Below, piece after piece: positions 51,625-61,124 of a stretch of 64,000 nucleotides of DNA; positions within the stretch are counted from its first letter, which is position 1, and the number at the start of each line of letters is the position of its first letter. Source of the DNA: Armatimonas sp043757465 (GTDB lineage Bacteria > Armatimonadota > Armatimonadia > Armatimonadales > Armatimonadaceae). The stretch is from NCBI RefSeq assembly GCF_043757465.1, contig NZ_JAYVPL010000166.1:1-64000 (forward strand). Reading direction: 5' to 3'. The notes under the pieces were generated by a model. It made no database searches and was not told the origin of the DNA. It worked only from the letters and a program-made list of their open reading frames with translations. The translations under genes were made by a program, and so were the position numbers.

Positions 51625-54600
51625 TTACATTCCCAGGGCACGCATCACGAAGGCAAAGACATCAGCTTGCTCCTCAATGATCTTTGCAGTGGGTTTCCCC
51701 GCGCCATGCCCCGCCTTGGTCTCGATCCGAATGAGCGTGGGCGGGCCGCTCGGGTCTTGCGCGGCCTGGAGCCGTGCCGCGAACTTGAAAGAGTGCGCGG
51801 GCACCACTCTATCATCATGATCCGATGTCGTGATCAGTGTCGCCGGGTAGCGCGTGCCGGGCTTGAGATTGTGGTACGGCGAGTAGGCCAGCAGCGCCTT
51901 GAAGTCCGCCTTGTTAGCTGGGTCACCGTAGTCGCTCTTCCAGGCCCAGCCAATCGTGAACTGATCGAAGCGCAGCATGTCTAAGACGCCCACGGCGGGC
52001 AGTGCCACGGCAAAAAGCTCCGGGCGCTGGGTCATGCACGCTCCCACTAAGAGACCACCGTTGCTACCGCCCGCAATCGCGAGCTTCCCCGGGCGCGTGT
52101 ACTTCTGCGCGATCAGCCACTCCGCGCAGCCGATAAAGTCATCGAAGACATTTTGCTTACGCAGCTTCGTCCCCGCCTCGTACCAGTCCTTGCCATACTC
52201 GCCGCCACCGCGAAGGTTCGCCACGGCGTAGACTCCCCCTTGCTCCAGCCATGGCACCATACTCAGCGCAAAACCCGGTGTCAGCGAGATATTGAAGCCC
52301 CCGTAGGCATAGAGATAGACCGGGTTGTTGCCCGTGAGCTCTAGCCCCTTTTTGTAGGTGAGGAACATCGGTACTTTGGTGCCATCTTTACTGGTGGCAA
52401 AAACTTGCTTTGTCTCAAACTGGCGCGGGTCGAAGGCGACTTTGGGAGATCGGAAGACAGTGCTCACTCCCTCCTCGATATCGTAGCGGTAGAGAGTGGT
52501 CGGGCTGGTGTAGCTGGAGAAGGCAAAAAACGTCTCCGTGTCTTCTCGCTTGCCATCAAAGCCACTCGCGGTTCCGATTCCTGGCAGAGCCACCTCACGC
52601 AGCAGCTCTCCCGTAGCAAGGCTATGAAGCCGAACCTGTGAGCGTGCATCTTTAAGGTAGCTGACAATCAGCTTATCGCCAAAGATGCTTGCCGACTGAA
52701 GTGTGTCGCGGCTCTCGGGGAGTATGGGGCGCCACGCGGCTGCGCCCGGGGTGCGGCTGTCTACGGCAATGAGTTTCTTAAGCGGTGCCTCTTTGTCGGT
52801 AATCACATAGAACACTGAGCCGTCGTTGCCCACTACGCTATAAGACGCATCCCCGGCGGTCAAAAAATCGCGAACAGGGGCATCAGGCCGGGTTAAGTCC
52901 TTGAGAAACAGAGAGTTGCGCCGCTCGGTGCCCTTGCTGGCATAGATCACGAGCCACTTACCATCCTCGCTAACGCTTCCTCCGAGGTTCCAGTCCGGGT
53001 GGTCCGGACGCTCGTAGACCAGAGTGTCGGCGCTCTGGGGCGTTCCCAGCGCGTGGTAGTAGAGCTTGTGGTTGTAGTTGGCTCCCTGAAGTGCGGTGCT
53101 CGCTTCGGGGGCGGCGTAGCGGCTGTAGTAAAATCCAGAACCGTCCTTGCGCCACGAGGCGCCGCTGAACTTGCCCCACTCGATCTTGTCGGAGAGGTCT
53201 TTTCCTGTGGCCACATCGCGGACATGCCACTCCTGCCAGTCCGAGCCGGAGCGTGCAATTGAGTAGGCAACCAGGCCACCGTCCTCGGAGATGCTCATCC
53301 CTCCCAGCGCCACCGTGCCATCCTCAGAGAGGGTGTTGGGGTCAATCAAGATACGCGGCTCCGCCTCCAGATCGTCCGCGACATACTGCACCGCCTGGTT
53401 CTGAAGACCATCATTGCGGCTGAAGAAGTAGCGACTCCCGTGGCGGCTCGGCAGACCGTAGCGCTCGTAGTTCCACAGCTCCGTCAGGCGTTTCTGGAGC
53501 ACCTCGCGGGCAGGGAGAGCTTTTAACAACGCCCCCGTCGCCTCGTTCTGCGCGCTCACCCAGGCCGCCGTCTCATCACTGTTGGCATCTTCCAGCCAGC
53601 GGTAGGGGTCGGCCACGCTCGTGCCATGGTAGGTATCGGTCACGTCTACCGTTCGGGAGGTCGGATAAATCACTTTGGTCATAGGAGTAATCGGGTTTAC
53701 TGTGCGCGAGGCGCTGGGTTTAGGGGTGGGTTTAGGAGTCGGCGGTGTGGCAACTGCAACCGCCACCTTCCCGGGAGCCGCCGTGGCCTGTGAGAGTATG
53801 AGTGGCAGCTCGGTGCCAGGTCCGACGCGTGCGGAGAGGGTTGCCGTCCCGCCACCGACTTTATACTGGACGAGCCCCAATCCGCTCCCGGGGAAATCCG
53901 CTGAGGCCACGGCCTTGGGCAAGGTCTTCCCAAAGGGCTTCGCCGCCGTCCCCAGGAAGAATCGTCCTCCTGCCAATGCCCGGCTCTCTCCATTGACTAA
54001 CAGCAGCTTTGTCCCCACGGCCTGTACACGAGCCTGCACGCGAAGATTTAAGACAGCAGCACTGACCTCGGAGAGCGCCGTCCGCAGCCGTGCAACGGGC
54101 AGGCCAGCCACTCCCTCGATATCCGAGAGTGCCTCGTGCACCCGCTCGATCACCCGGTCCGGCTTGGCACGCCCACAGAACTCCTGAGCCTCGCCAATCT
54201 TTGCACGTGTGCTAATAAGCTTCCCGGGCAGTGCCTGCTGCGCGGCTCGACACGCAGCATCAGCCTCCGCCAGAGTCTCCACAGCGCGGACAAAGAGCGT
54301 CTCCCCCGCACGAACAAAGATAGTCTTTGAGACAGTGCCCGGCTGGGCAAAAAACACACCGCCCGCTTTCCAGGCACGGGTACTCTCGTTCTCGCTGCCC
54401 GCCGCGAACTCCAGCCGCCACGCACCACGCTTGAGCTTGAGTTTCACCTCCACCATCGCATTTTCCGTGGGGCTAGGATTGGTAACTGCCAGCCCGAGAT
54501 ACGCCGCCCCCCGTGTCACCCAGACGACAGAGTCGCTTCGGGATGCCTGCCCGGCCACGGGGTTTTCCAGGCCCGCCCAGGCGGCAAGAGGTTGCTGCCA

Positions 54601-54744
54601 GCCCTCCATCGCCGCCGCCTTCCCATCCGCTGGGGAGGCAACAGTCTGGTCAGCCGCCACCGCGTAGTTCAACGATGCCTGGTAGGTCTGTGCCTGGGCC
54701 GGGGCAACAATCGCCACACACGCCACGATACCGATCCTTCGCAT
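51625..54744 (-). CDS. Prolyl oligopeptidase with an extra exported N-terminal region
   Basis: A 1039-residue protein. A signal peptide (residues 1-19, GIVACVAIVAPAQAQ) is followed by about 320 residues of unknown type: beta-rich parts and a helical middle (LAEADAACRAAQQALPGKL). A Pro/Lys-rich linker (TPPTPKPTPKPSAS) leads to a complete S9A prolyl oligopeptidase at residues 355-1039: the propeller entry DTYHGTSVADPYRWLED, nucleophile GGSNGGLLVG, Asp in DHDDRVVP and His in KAGHGAG. It cleaves short peptides after proline. The frame is unbroken, so this is a real fusion. A TACAAT box lies seven bases before ATG 54744. Confidence 0.9.
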   Translation of the reverse strand: MRRIGIVACVAIVAPAQAQTYQASLNYAVAADQTVASPADGKAAAMEGWQQPLAAWAGLENPVAGQASRSDSVVWVTRGAAYLGLAVTNPSPTENAMVEVKLKLKRGAWRLEFAAGSENESTRAWKAGGVFFAQPGTVSKTIFVRAGETLFVRAVETLAEADAACRAAQQALPGKLISTRAKIGEAQEFCGRAKPDRVIERVHEALSDIEGVAGLPVARLRTALSEVSAAVLNLRVQARVQAVGTKLLLVNGESRALAGGRFFLGTAAKPFGKTLPKAVASADFPGSGLGLVQYKVGGGTATLSARVGPGTELPLILSQATAAPGKVAVAVATPPTPKPTPKPSASRTVNPITPMTKVIYPTSRTVDVTDTYHGTSVADPYRWLEDANSDETAAWVSAQNEATGALLKALPAREVLQKRLTELWNYERYGLPSRHGSRYFFSRNDGLQNQAVQYVADDLEAEPRILIDPNTLSEDGTVALGGMSISEDGGLVAYSIARSGSDWQEWHVRDVATGKDLSDKIEWGKFSGASWRKDGSGFYYSRYAAPEASTALQGANYNHKLYYHALGTPQSADTLVYERPDHPDWNLGGSVSEDGKWLVIYASKGTERRNSLFLKDLTRPDAPVRDFLTAGDASYSVVGNDGSVFYVITDKEAPLKKLIAVDSRTPGAAAWRPILPESRDTLQSASIFGDKLIVSYLKDARSQVRLHSLATGELLREVALPGIGTASGFDGKREDTETFFAFSSYTSPTTLYRYDIEEGVSTVFRSPKVAFDPRQFETKQVFATSKDGTKVPMFLTYKKGLELTGNNPVYLYAYGGFNISLTPGFALSMVPWLEQGGVYAVANLRGGGEYGKDWYEAGTKLRKQNVFDDFIGCAEWLIAQKYTRPGKLAIAGGSNGGLLVGACMTQRPELFAVALPAVGVLDMLRFDQFTIGWAWKSDYGDPANKADFKALLAYSPYHNLKPGTRYPATLITTSDHDDRVVPAHSFKFAARLQAAQDPSGPPTLIRIETKAGHGAGKPTAKIIEEQADVFAFVMRALGM

Positions 54745-54751
54745 GGCTTGT

Positions 54752-54757
54752 ATTGTA
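54752..54757 (-). promoter_or_regulatory. -10-like box TACAAT, leaderless peptidase mRNA
   Basis: On the minus strand CGGTACAAT is followed by seven bases and ATG 54744. No ribosome binding site is present. Confidence 0.45.
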
Positions 54758-54831
54758 CCGCAGACCCCAAATAGGGACTTTGGTCCCATGCTCTTGCCCC
54801 CTGTCAGAGATACGATATGCTGGTAACGACC

Positions 54832-55887
54832 ATGAAAAATGACCAGAATGACGAGCTGCCAAACGGTGGACAAAACGACGATGAGACAATAGCTGATCTC
54901 TGCGCCAACGGACGTACCCACTGGCCCGACGAGCCTCTAACGCCTCAGAAGAGCACCAGTATCCAGTGCCAAATTGAGGAGGCTTTCTACGAGCAGTACC
55001 TACGCTACTTCCAGAATGCCGAGGAAAAACGTCGCTGGAGTGTCGTGGACGACATTCCCTGGGCCGAGGCACAAGGCAACGCCTCAGAGCTGGTGGTCTC
55101 GATTTTGGAGTCGTTCTGCGCCGTGGAGTCGTTCTTGCCGGACTACACCAGCAAGATCATGGCACTGATTCGCCGCTCGCGGGGCCGGGCGCTCTTCCAG
55201 GCCAACTGGGGCTACGAAGAGAGCAAGCACTCGATGGCACTGGAGCGCTGGCTGATCGCCTCGGGCAAGCGCACCGAGGACGAGATGAAGGATTTCGAGC
55301 GCTCGCTGCTGGGGGCCGAGTGGAACCTGCCGTTCGAGACACCACGCCAGATGATCTGCTACACCATGATCCAGGAGCTCGCCACGGGTCTGAACTACAT
55401 CAACCTGCGCCGCCTGGTTCACCAGACGGGCGAGGGCGACCCCTGTCTCGATAAAACCCTGCGCTGGGTCTCCGCCGACGAGAGCGCACACTATAACTTC
55501 TTCCGCAAAGGTGTCAAGACCTACCTCGCACTCGATCCCGAGGGCACGATTGTGGACCTGAAGTATGTCTTCGATAACTTCGCCATGCCCGCACACGCCC
55601 TGATACCCGAGTGGGAAAAACGCGGTGCGGAGATAGAGGCGTCGGGGATCTACGGCCCCAAGATGTATCTGTCCAAGATCCGCAAGCCGATTCTGGAAGA
55701 CCTACAAATTAGCCGCACACAGCTCAAGAGCGCCGGTCTGCCTTCACGTGAGGCCGACGAGATCGCGGATCGGATCGAGACGAAAGAGGAGAAAGCCCGG
55801 CAAGTGCTCTATCCCCGGCTGATCTCGCTCCCCACCATTCCCGCACCGAGGCCCAGCACCTCTAAAACCCTGCTCACGGTACAATAG
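54832..55887 (+). CDS. Acyl-ACP desaturase (ferritin-like di-iron)
   Basis: A 351-residue soluble di-iron enzyme of the stearoyl-ACP desaturase family, which introduces a double bond into acyl-ACP. The two iron motifs are EESKH near residue 129 and DESAH near residue 217, with the further ligand Glu in SFCAVESFLPDY and in IQELATGLNY. The first 40 residues are polar and variable. ATG 54817 would add five residues (MLVTT); a TACGAT box touches that codon, which favours 54832. The next gene starts seven bases after its stop. Confidence 0.88.
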   Translation: MKNDQNDELPNGGQNDDETIADLCANGRTHWPDEPLTPQKSTSIQCQIEEAFYEQYLRYFQNAEEKRRWSVVDDIPWAEAQGNASELVVSILESFCAVESFLPDYTSKIMALIRRSRGRALFQANWGYEESKHSMALERWLIASGKRTEDEMKDFERSLLGAEWNLPFETPRQMICYTMIQELATGLNYINLRRLVHQTGEGDPCLDKTLRWVSADESAHYNFFRKGVKTYLALDPEGTIVDLKYVFDNFAMPAHALIPEWEKRGAEIEASGIYGPKMYLSKIRKPILEDLQISRTQLKSAGLPSREADEIADRIETKEEKARQVLYPRLISLPTIPAPRPSTSKTLLTVQ

Positions 55888-55894
55888 GGGCGCT

Positions 55895-58372
55895 ATGCCA
55901 AAGTCTATCTCCATTGTCCCGGAAGATGTTCGAAAACCGGGGCAAGTCACCTTCGATCCCATTCCCGTCAATCAGTACCAGAAGTCCCTCACCGAAGAGC
56001 GGGGGCGCTACTCCGACTCCGACCTGCGCCGTATCCACCGAGATATGGCTGTTATCCGAGTCTTTGAGAGCCTGCTGCAGGAAGTCAAGACACAGCGTCA
56101 GTTCGGTGGCCTCGTCTACGACCATCGCGGCCCCGCGCACCTCTCAATTGGTCAGGAAGCGACCGCGGTAGGACAGGCCTATCTTCTCGACACCAACGAC
56201 CATCTCTACGGCTCCCACAGAAGTCATGGGGAAATTCTCGCCAAGAGCCTCTCCGCCATTGATAAGCTCGACGACGAGACACTTCTGGAGATCATGCGCA
56301 GCTATGACCATGGTTCCGTACTGCGAGTTGTGGAAAAAGACGCCGCGGCGGACACGGTTCAGAGCCTCGCGATTGACTTCTTGCTCTACGGCACCCTCGC
56401 GGAGATCTTCGGGCGTGAAACGGGCTTTAACAAAGGCATGGGCGGCTCCATGCATGCCTTCTTTACCCCCTTTGGTGTCTTCCCCAACAACGCCATTGTC
56501 GGGGGATCCGCGGATATTGCCACGGGCGCGGCGCTCTACAAGCGGGTGAACCAGAAAAAAGGCATCGTGATTGCCAATATCGGTGATGCAAGCGCCAACT
56601 GCGGCCCTGTCTGGGAGGCGCTCTGTTTTGCGACCATGGACCAGTTCAAGACCCTCTGGCCCGAGCACGTACGCGGCGGCCTGCCAATTATCTTTAACTT
56701 TGTCAATAACTTCTACGGGATGGGCGGCCAGCCCGTGGGCGAGACCGGCGGCTTTGGCGTCCTAGCACGCCTCGGAGCCGGACTGAACGCGGATCAGATG
56801 AACGCGGAGCGCGTGGATGGCTACAACCCCCTTGCGGTGATTGATGCCATTGCACGCAAAAAAGCGCTGATCGAAGCGGGCGAAGGGCCGGTGCTTCTGG
56901 ATACCGTCACCTACCGGTTTAGCGGCCACTCTCCCTCGGATCAGTCCAGCTACCGCGAGAAATCCGAGGTCGAAGCCTGGCAGCGCGTGGATCCACTGGT
57001 GACGTTCCGTGAGGATCTGATTACAGCAGGTGTCGCCTTGCGCCAGGACTTCGAGGCCGAGTACGCGCATCTGGATAGCATTTTGTTCCGTGCCTACAAA
57101 AAAGCCATTGACCTGGATCTCTCGCCACGTGCCAACCTCTTTGCCGTCGGTAACTTGTTAGAGAGCACGATGTACTCCAATGAGAACGTCGAGAACCTCG
57201 ACTCAAACCGCGCTCCGGAGACGCTTCTCGCAAAAGCCGACAACCCGCGCACCAAGCAGCTCGCCAGCAAGAGCCGCACGGGAATCGCCGAGGACGGCAG
57301 CTATCTCTCGGACGCGCGCTGTGTCGGCTTGAAAGACGCGATCTTTGAGTCGGTCTTTGATCGCTTCTACGCCGACCCAACATTAGTTGCGTATGGGGAA
57401 GAGAACCGCGACTGGGGCGGCGCGTTTGGCGTCTACCGTGGCCTGACCGAAGCGCTTCCCTACCACAGACTTTTCAACTCCCCCATCTCGGAGGCCGCGA
57501 TTGTGGGCACCGCTGTGGGCTACGCGCTCGAAGGCGGACGGGCACTGGTGGAGCTAATGTACTGCGACTTCATGGGCCGCGCGGGCGATGAGATCTTCAA
57601 CCAGCTCGCCAAGTGGCAGGCGATGTCCGGGGGAATGCTCAAGATGCCCGTCGTGCTCAGAGTTTCCGTGGGAAGTAAGTACGGGGCGCAGCACTCGCAG
57701 GACTGGACAAGCCTCGTCGCGCACATTCCCGGCCTGAAAGTGGTCTTTCCGTCCACCCCCTACGACGCCAAGGGTCTGATGCAGTCCGCCCTCACCGGCA
57801 CGGACCCCGTGGTATTCTTCGAGAGTCAGCGCCTCTACAACATGCCCGAGCGCTTCAATGGCCTAGCAGGCGTTCCCCTGGAGACCTACACCATCCCGAT
57901 AGGTGAGCCTGAGGTGAAAAAGCCAGGCAAGGACATCACCATCCTGACAATTGGCGCGACCCTCTACCGTGCACTAGAGGCGGCAACCGTCCTAGAGGAA
58001 AAGTGGGGCATCTCGGCGGAGGTCATTGATGCCCGCTCGCTCGTGCCGTTTAACTACGAGCCGGTGATCGCCTCCGTCAAGAAAACCGGCAAGATTCTCC
58101 TCGCCTCCGACGCCTGCGAGCGCGGGAGCTTTTTGCACACGATGGCCTCGCATATTGGGCGCGCAGCGTTTTCGTATCTGGACGCCCCGCCTATGGTCAT
58201 TGGAGCGCGCAACTGGATTACCCCGCCCGACGAGGTGGAAGATGCCTTCTTCCCCTTCCCGGTGGACTTCCTCGACGCCATCCACACCCATCTCCTGCCC
58301 CTCGACGGCTACGAACCCAAGCGCCCCTGCGACGAAACCGACCTGCTGCGCCGCAATATCGCCGGTGTGTAG
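55895..58372 (+). CDS. 2-oxoacid dehydrogenase E1, alpha and beta subunits fused
   Basis: An 825-residue thiamine-diphosphate enzyme. The alpha-like half (residues about 45-400) has HRGPAHLSIGQEA, the KGMGGSMHAF loop, the TPP motif GDASANCGPVWEAL...NF within VNNFYGMGGQPVG, and the phosphorylation-loop-like YRFSGHSPSDQSSYR. The beta-like half (about 465-825) has VAYGEENRDWGGAFGVYRGL, NSPISEAAIVGTAVGYAL, CDFMGRAGDEIFNQLAK and the transketolase C-terminal domain (ILTIGATLYRALEAA, EVIDARSLVPF). The substrate may be pyruvate or a branched-chain oxoacid. No E2 or E3 gene is adjacent. An AGGGG lies four bases before ATG. Confidence 0.92.
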   Translation: MPKSISIVPEDVRKPGQVTFDPIPVNQYQKSLTEERGRYSDSDLRRIHRDMAVIRVFESLLQEVKTQRQFGGLVYDHRGPAHLSIGQEATAVGQAYLLDTNDHLYGSHRSHGEILAKSLSAIDKLDDETLLEIMRSYDHGSVLRVVEKDAAADTVQSLAIDFLLYGTLAEIFGRETGFNKGMGGSMHAFFTPFGVFPNNAIVGGSADIATGAALYKRVNQKKGIVIANIGDASANCGPVWEALCFATMDQFKTLWPEHVRGGLPIIFNFVNNFYGMGGQPVGETGGFGVLARLGAGLNADQMNAERVDGYNPLAVIDAIARKKALIEAGEGPVLLDTVTYRFSGHSPSDQSSYREKSEVEAWQRVDPLVTFREDLITAGVALRQDFEAEYAHLDSILFRAYKKAIDLDLSPRANLFAVGNLLESTMYSNENVENLDSNRAPETLLAKADNPRTKQLASKSRTGIAEDGSYLSDARCVGLKDAIFESVFDRFYADPTLVAYGEENRDWGGAFGVYRGLTEALPYHRLFNSPISEAAIVGTAVGYALEGGRALVELMYCDFMGRAGDEIFNQLAKWQAMSGGMLKMPVVLRVSVGSKYGAQHSQDWTSLVAHIPGLKVVFPSTPYDAKGLMQSALTGTDPVVFFESQRLYNMPERFNGLAGVPLETYTIPIGEPEVKKPGKDITILTIGATLYRALEAATVLEEKWGISAEVIDARSLVPFNYEPVIASVKKTGKILLASDACERGSFLHTMASHIGRAAFSYLDAPPMVIGARNWITPPDEVEDAFFPFPVDFLDAIHTHLLPLDGYEPKRPCDETDLLRRNIAGV

Positions 58373-58584
58373 CCTCGCCACACTCTGGTGGGCAGTTCCC
58401 GACGAGCAGCGAGAAGAGCGGGTGGGAAAGTGAGCATCCTGTGCACCTGGTGACGCTTTCCCCCTACTGTTTTGGGCGCACGACGGTAGACGATGAGACC
58501 GGGTTTCGACTTACGTCAGAATTTGAGTGACCTGTAACGCTGCCGTAACGATCTTTCTCTATTCTATAAGACAAGAGGAAAGTT

Positions 58585-59265
58585 ATGAATACCAAGGGGT
58601 TCGTTTTTCCGGTCGTCGCTGCGCTAATGATCAGCGCACCTGTCTTCGCTCAGAGCTCGAAACGGATCACCGCGCAGCACCAGCGCCAAAAAGAAAAGCT
58701 ACAGGCGCGCCTGAGCCGGATTCGAGGGGGTGACACGCGCACGGCAGAGCAGGTTCTTGCGGAGTTCGAGAGTGATAAGAAGCTGGGCGTTCTCGATAAA
58801 GATAACTACTTCGACCGAGCGCAGGTCTACTATGAGCAAGGAAAACTCGACCTTGCGATTGCAGATGCGACAAAAGCCATTGCCCTCGAAAAAGACTTCC
58901 CTCAAGCCTTTAATCTTCGTGGGATGATGTACGTGAGCCAGAGGAACGTTGAAAAAGCCCTCGCCGACTTCAATCGTGCCGTCGCCCTTCAGCCCCTGCG
59001 CGCTTTCTATGTGCGCAACCGAGGCGATCTGCACTTTTCCCTAATGCGCTTCAACGAGGCGTGGAATGACTACAACACCGCTGTCGATCTCGACGGCACC
59101 ACGGCAGAAAACTACTTCAAGCGTGGTAATGCCAGCTTAAGGAAAGGCGACTACGGTGCCGCCATCGTGGACTATGACAAGACACTGGAAATCAGGCCGG
59201 GCTTCGAGGATGCCCAGAAAAATCGGGCGATTGCTCAGCAAAAGAAAGGAACTACGCCTCAATGA
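58585..59265 (+). CDS. Secreted TPR protein
   Basis: A 226-residue protein with a signal peptide (GFVFPVVAALMISAPVFAQ) and about four TPR repeats from residue 65 on: YFDRAQVYYEQGKLDLAIADATKAI split as YYEQGKLDLAIADATKAI, FNLRGMMYVSQRNVEKALAD, YVRNRGDLHFSLMRFNEAW, and FKRGNASLRKGDYGAAIVDY. TPRs bind proteins; the partner is unknown. AGGAAAG lies close before ATG 58585. The stop overlaps the next TPR gene by four bases. The 211-bp gap before it holds no gene; TTCTAT at 58558-58563 might be its -10. Confidence 0.85.
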   Translation: MNTKGFVFPVVAALMISAPVFAQSSKRITAQHQRQKEKLQARLSRIRGGDTRTAEQVLAEFESDKKLGVLDKDNYFDRAQVYYEQGKLDLAIADATKAIALEKDFPQAFNLRGMMYVSQRNVEKALADFNRAVALQPLRAFYVRNRGDLHFSLMRFNEAWNDYNTAVDLDGTTAENYFKRGNASLRKGDYGAAIVDYDKTLEIRPGFEDAQKNRAIAQQKKGTTPQ

Positions 59266-61115
59266 ACCGATTCTCTTTTGTTTTCCCTATCACTGCTGCG
59301 CTCACGGTTGGATCCCCTGTTTTTATTAGCACGCCTGCCCATGCTCAGTCCGAAGACGAACTCAATAATCTAGCCATGGCCGCACTGAAAGCGGAGCGCT
59401 GGGAGGAGCTGGAGCGGCTCAATACAAAGCTCATTGCCATTGATTCCCAGTGGTTTCCCTACTTTACGAACCGGGCGATTGCACGCCTCAACCGAAATCA
59501 CTTCACAGAGTCCATTGCAGACAGCACCCGTGCGGAGGCTCTGGTTCTTCTGAAAAAGGGCACGGCGCGCGAGCATGCGATACAGGTGACGCATCGCTGC
59601 CTTTGCTATATCCTGCAAGGCGATCCCATTCGTGCCGTGATTGAATCCACCATGGCCTGCAATATTGACGACACACACGCCAATGCCTGGAAAGCACGTG
59701 CCGAGGCATTTTACGCGGTGGGCGACTACGATAAAGCGGTGTACTATCTCGGCGAGGCACAGAAGCGGGATAAGAGTATCAAGCGTACTTTTTCCCAGGC
59801 GGAGGCGAAGCAGAACGCTCGAAAACACACGAGCATTGATGTAAACGCCGATACGAGCGCGGATGAGGCACTAGGAGCGAAGGCGCTGAAGGAAAAGCGC
59901 TACGCCGATGCCATCGCGCCCTACACGCGGGTTATTGAGAAATGTCCGACGGCGGTGGGGAGCTGGCTCTATCGGGGCGATGCGCACTACGATCTCAAAA
60001 ACTACGACAAAGCCATCGCGGACTGGACGACAGCCTTCTGCATTTTTCACACCACGGAAGCTAGCCCGGAGACACTTAGTGACGTTCTGGTAAACCGTGC
60101 CAACGCCTACCGGCTCTCCCGCCCCGCGCTGCTTGATGAAGCTCAACTAGACTGTGAGCTGGCGCTAAAGTTTCAACCCGGCGACAAACGCGCCCAAACG
60201 GTTCTGGCGAAGATAAAGGAAACGAGAGAGGAGAGCGATCCTGAAGCTCTCCAAAAGTTCGCCCGAGACGTGCTTATCGTCGCAGATTCGAAAACCTCGC
60301 CTGACGATTTAGCTAAGGCCATCAAGAATTTAGATAAAATCACGGCACTGGATCCGAGTGACGCAAATGCTTGGTGGTGGCGTGCTAAAGCGGAGCTCGT
60401 GGACATTCCAGGGAAACATCCGGCGAACAAGGACGCGGCACTCACTTTCTTCGATAAGGCCGTGGCAGCCGATCCTGAGATGACGTACGCCTACTACGCT
60501 CGTGCCATGCTACGGCTCGAACTGATTCAGGATAAGCATCTTGACAAGGCAAGTGCCACTGCGCAAATTGTGCGTGATCTTGACAAGGCGATTGCACTAG
60601 CTGCCGCCGATCCCTCCGATTTCATTCGCAATGCGGATGCCTACTTTGAGCGTGGGAAGCTCAGAGTAAGCAAAGTCGAGGCAATCGCTGATTTCACGAA
60701 GGCGCTGGACGAGAACTCACGGGACTCGGAGTATCTCACCGCGCGCGCTCAAGCCTACGAGACGCAAAAAGACTGGCGCAGTGCCCTCAAAGACTGGCGG
60801 ACGCTTCTGATAGACCATCCCACTGCGGCGACTTTTGCCCACGCTGCGGATCTCTTGGTCGAGCTGAAAGACTTTGAGGGCTCGCTGGCCGACTACGGGA
60901 AAGCCATCGCACTTGAGCCTGCAAACAGTGACTATTTGATTGGACGGGCACGTGCCTTGCGGCTTGCAGGCAAGAAGCTGCTGGCCTTGGCGGACTACCA
61001 GAAAGCCAGTGCACTGAACAAAGCCGTCCCTAAGATCAAACCCGATCTCTCCAACGTTTCCGAGATAGAAAAAGCCCGCGTCAGTTCCTTGAACCAGACT
61101 CCGGGCGGAAAGTAA
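59262..61115 (+). CDS. Large secreted TPR protein
   Basis: A 617-residue protein with a signal peptide (FPITAALTVGSPVFISTPAHA) and many TPR units along its length, for example AWKARAEAFYAVGDYDKAVY, WLYRGDAHYDLKNYDKAIAD, YLTARAQAYETQKDWRSALK and LADYGKAIALEPANSDYL. Its N-terminus resembles that of the upstream TPR protein (MNRFSFVFPITAAL against MNTKGFVFPVVAAL), so the two probably arose by duplication. The start overlaps the previous stop, and the third gene of the operon starts nine bases after its stop. Confidence 0.85.
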   Translation: MNRFSFVFPITAALTVGSPVFISTPAHAQSEDELNNLAMAALKAERWEELERLNTKLIAIDSQWFPYFTNRAIARLNRNHFTESIADSTRAEALVLLKKGTAREHAIQVTHRCLCYILQGDPIRAVIESTMACNIDDTHANAWKARAEAFYAVGDYDKAVYYLGEAQKRDKSIKRTFSQAEAKQNARKHTSIDVNADTSADEALGAKALKEKRYADAIAPYTRVIEKCPTAVGSWLYRGDAHYDLKNYDKAIADWTTAFCIFHTTEASPETLSDVLVNRANAYRLSRPALLDEAQLDCELALKFQPGDKRAQTVLAKIKETREESDPEALQKFARDVLIVADSKTSPDDLAKAIKNLDKITALDPSDANAWWWRAKAELVDIPGKHPANKDAALTFFDKAVAADPEMTYAYYARAMLRLELIQDKHLDKASATAQIVRDLDKAIALAAADPSDFIRNADAYFERGKLRVSKVEAIADFTKALDENSRDSEYLTARAQAYETQKDWRSALKDWRTLLIDHPTAATFAHAADLLVELKDFEGSLADYGKAIALEPANSDYLIGRARALRLAGKKLLALADYQKASALNKAVPKIKPDLSNVSEIEKARVSSLNQTPGGK

Positions 61116-61124
61116 GGAATTAGA

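Noticed and set aside
53682..54744. The N-terminal region of the prolyl oligopeptidase as a separate gene
   Set aside because: The frame is continuous through the TPKP linker, and the internal ATG at 53682 has no ribosome binding site, so one fused protein is the better reading.
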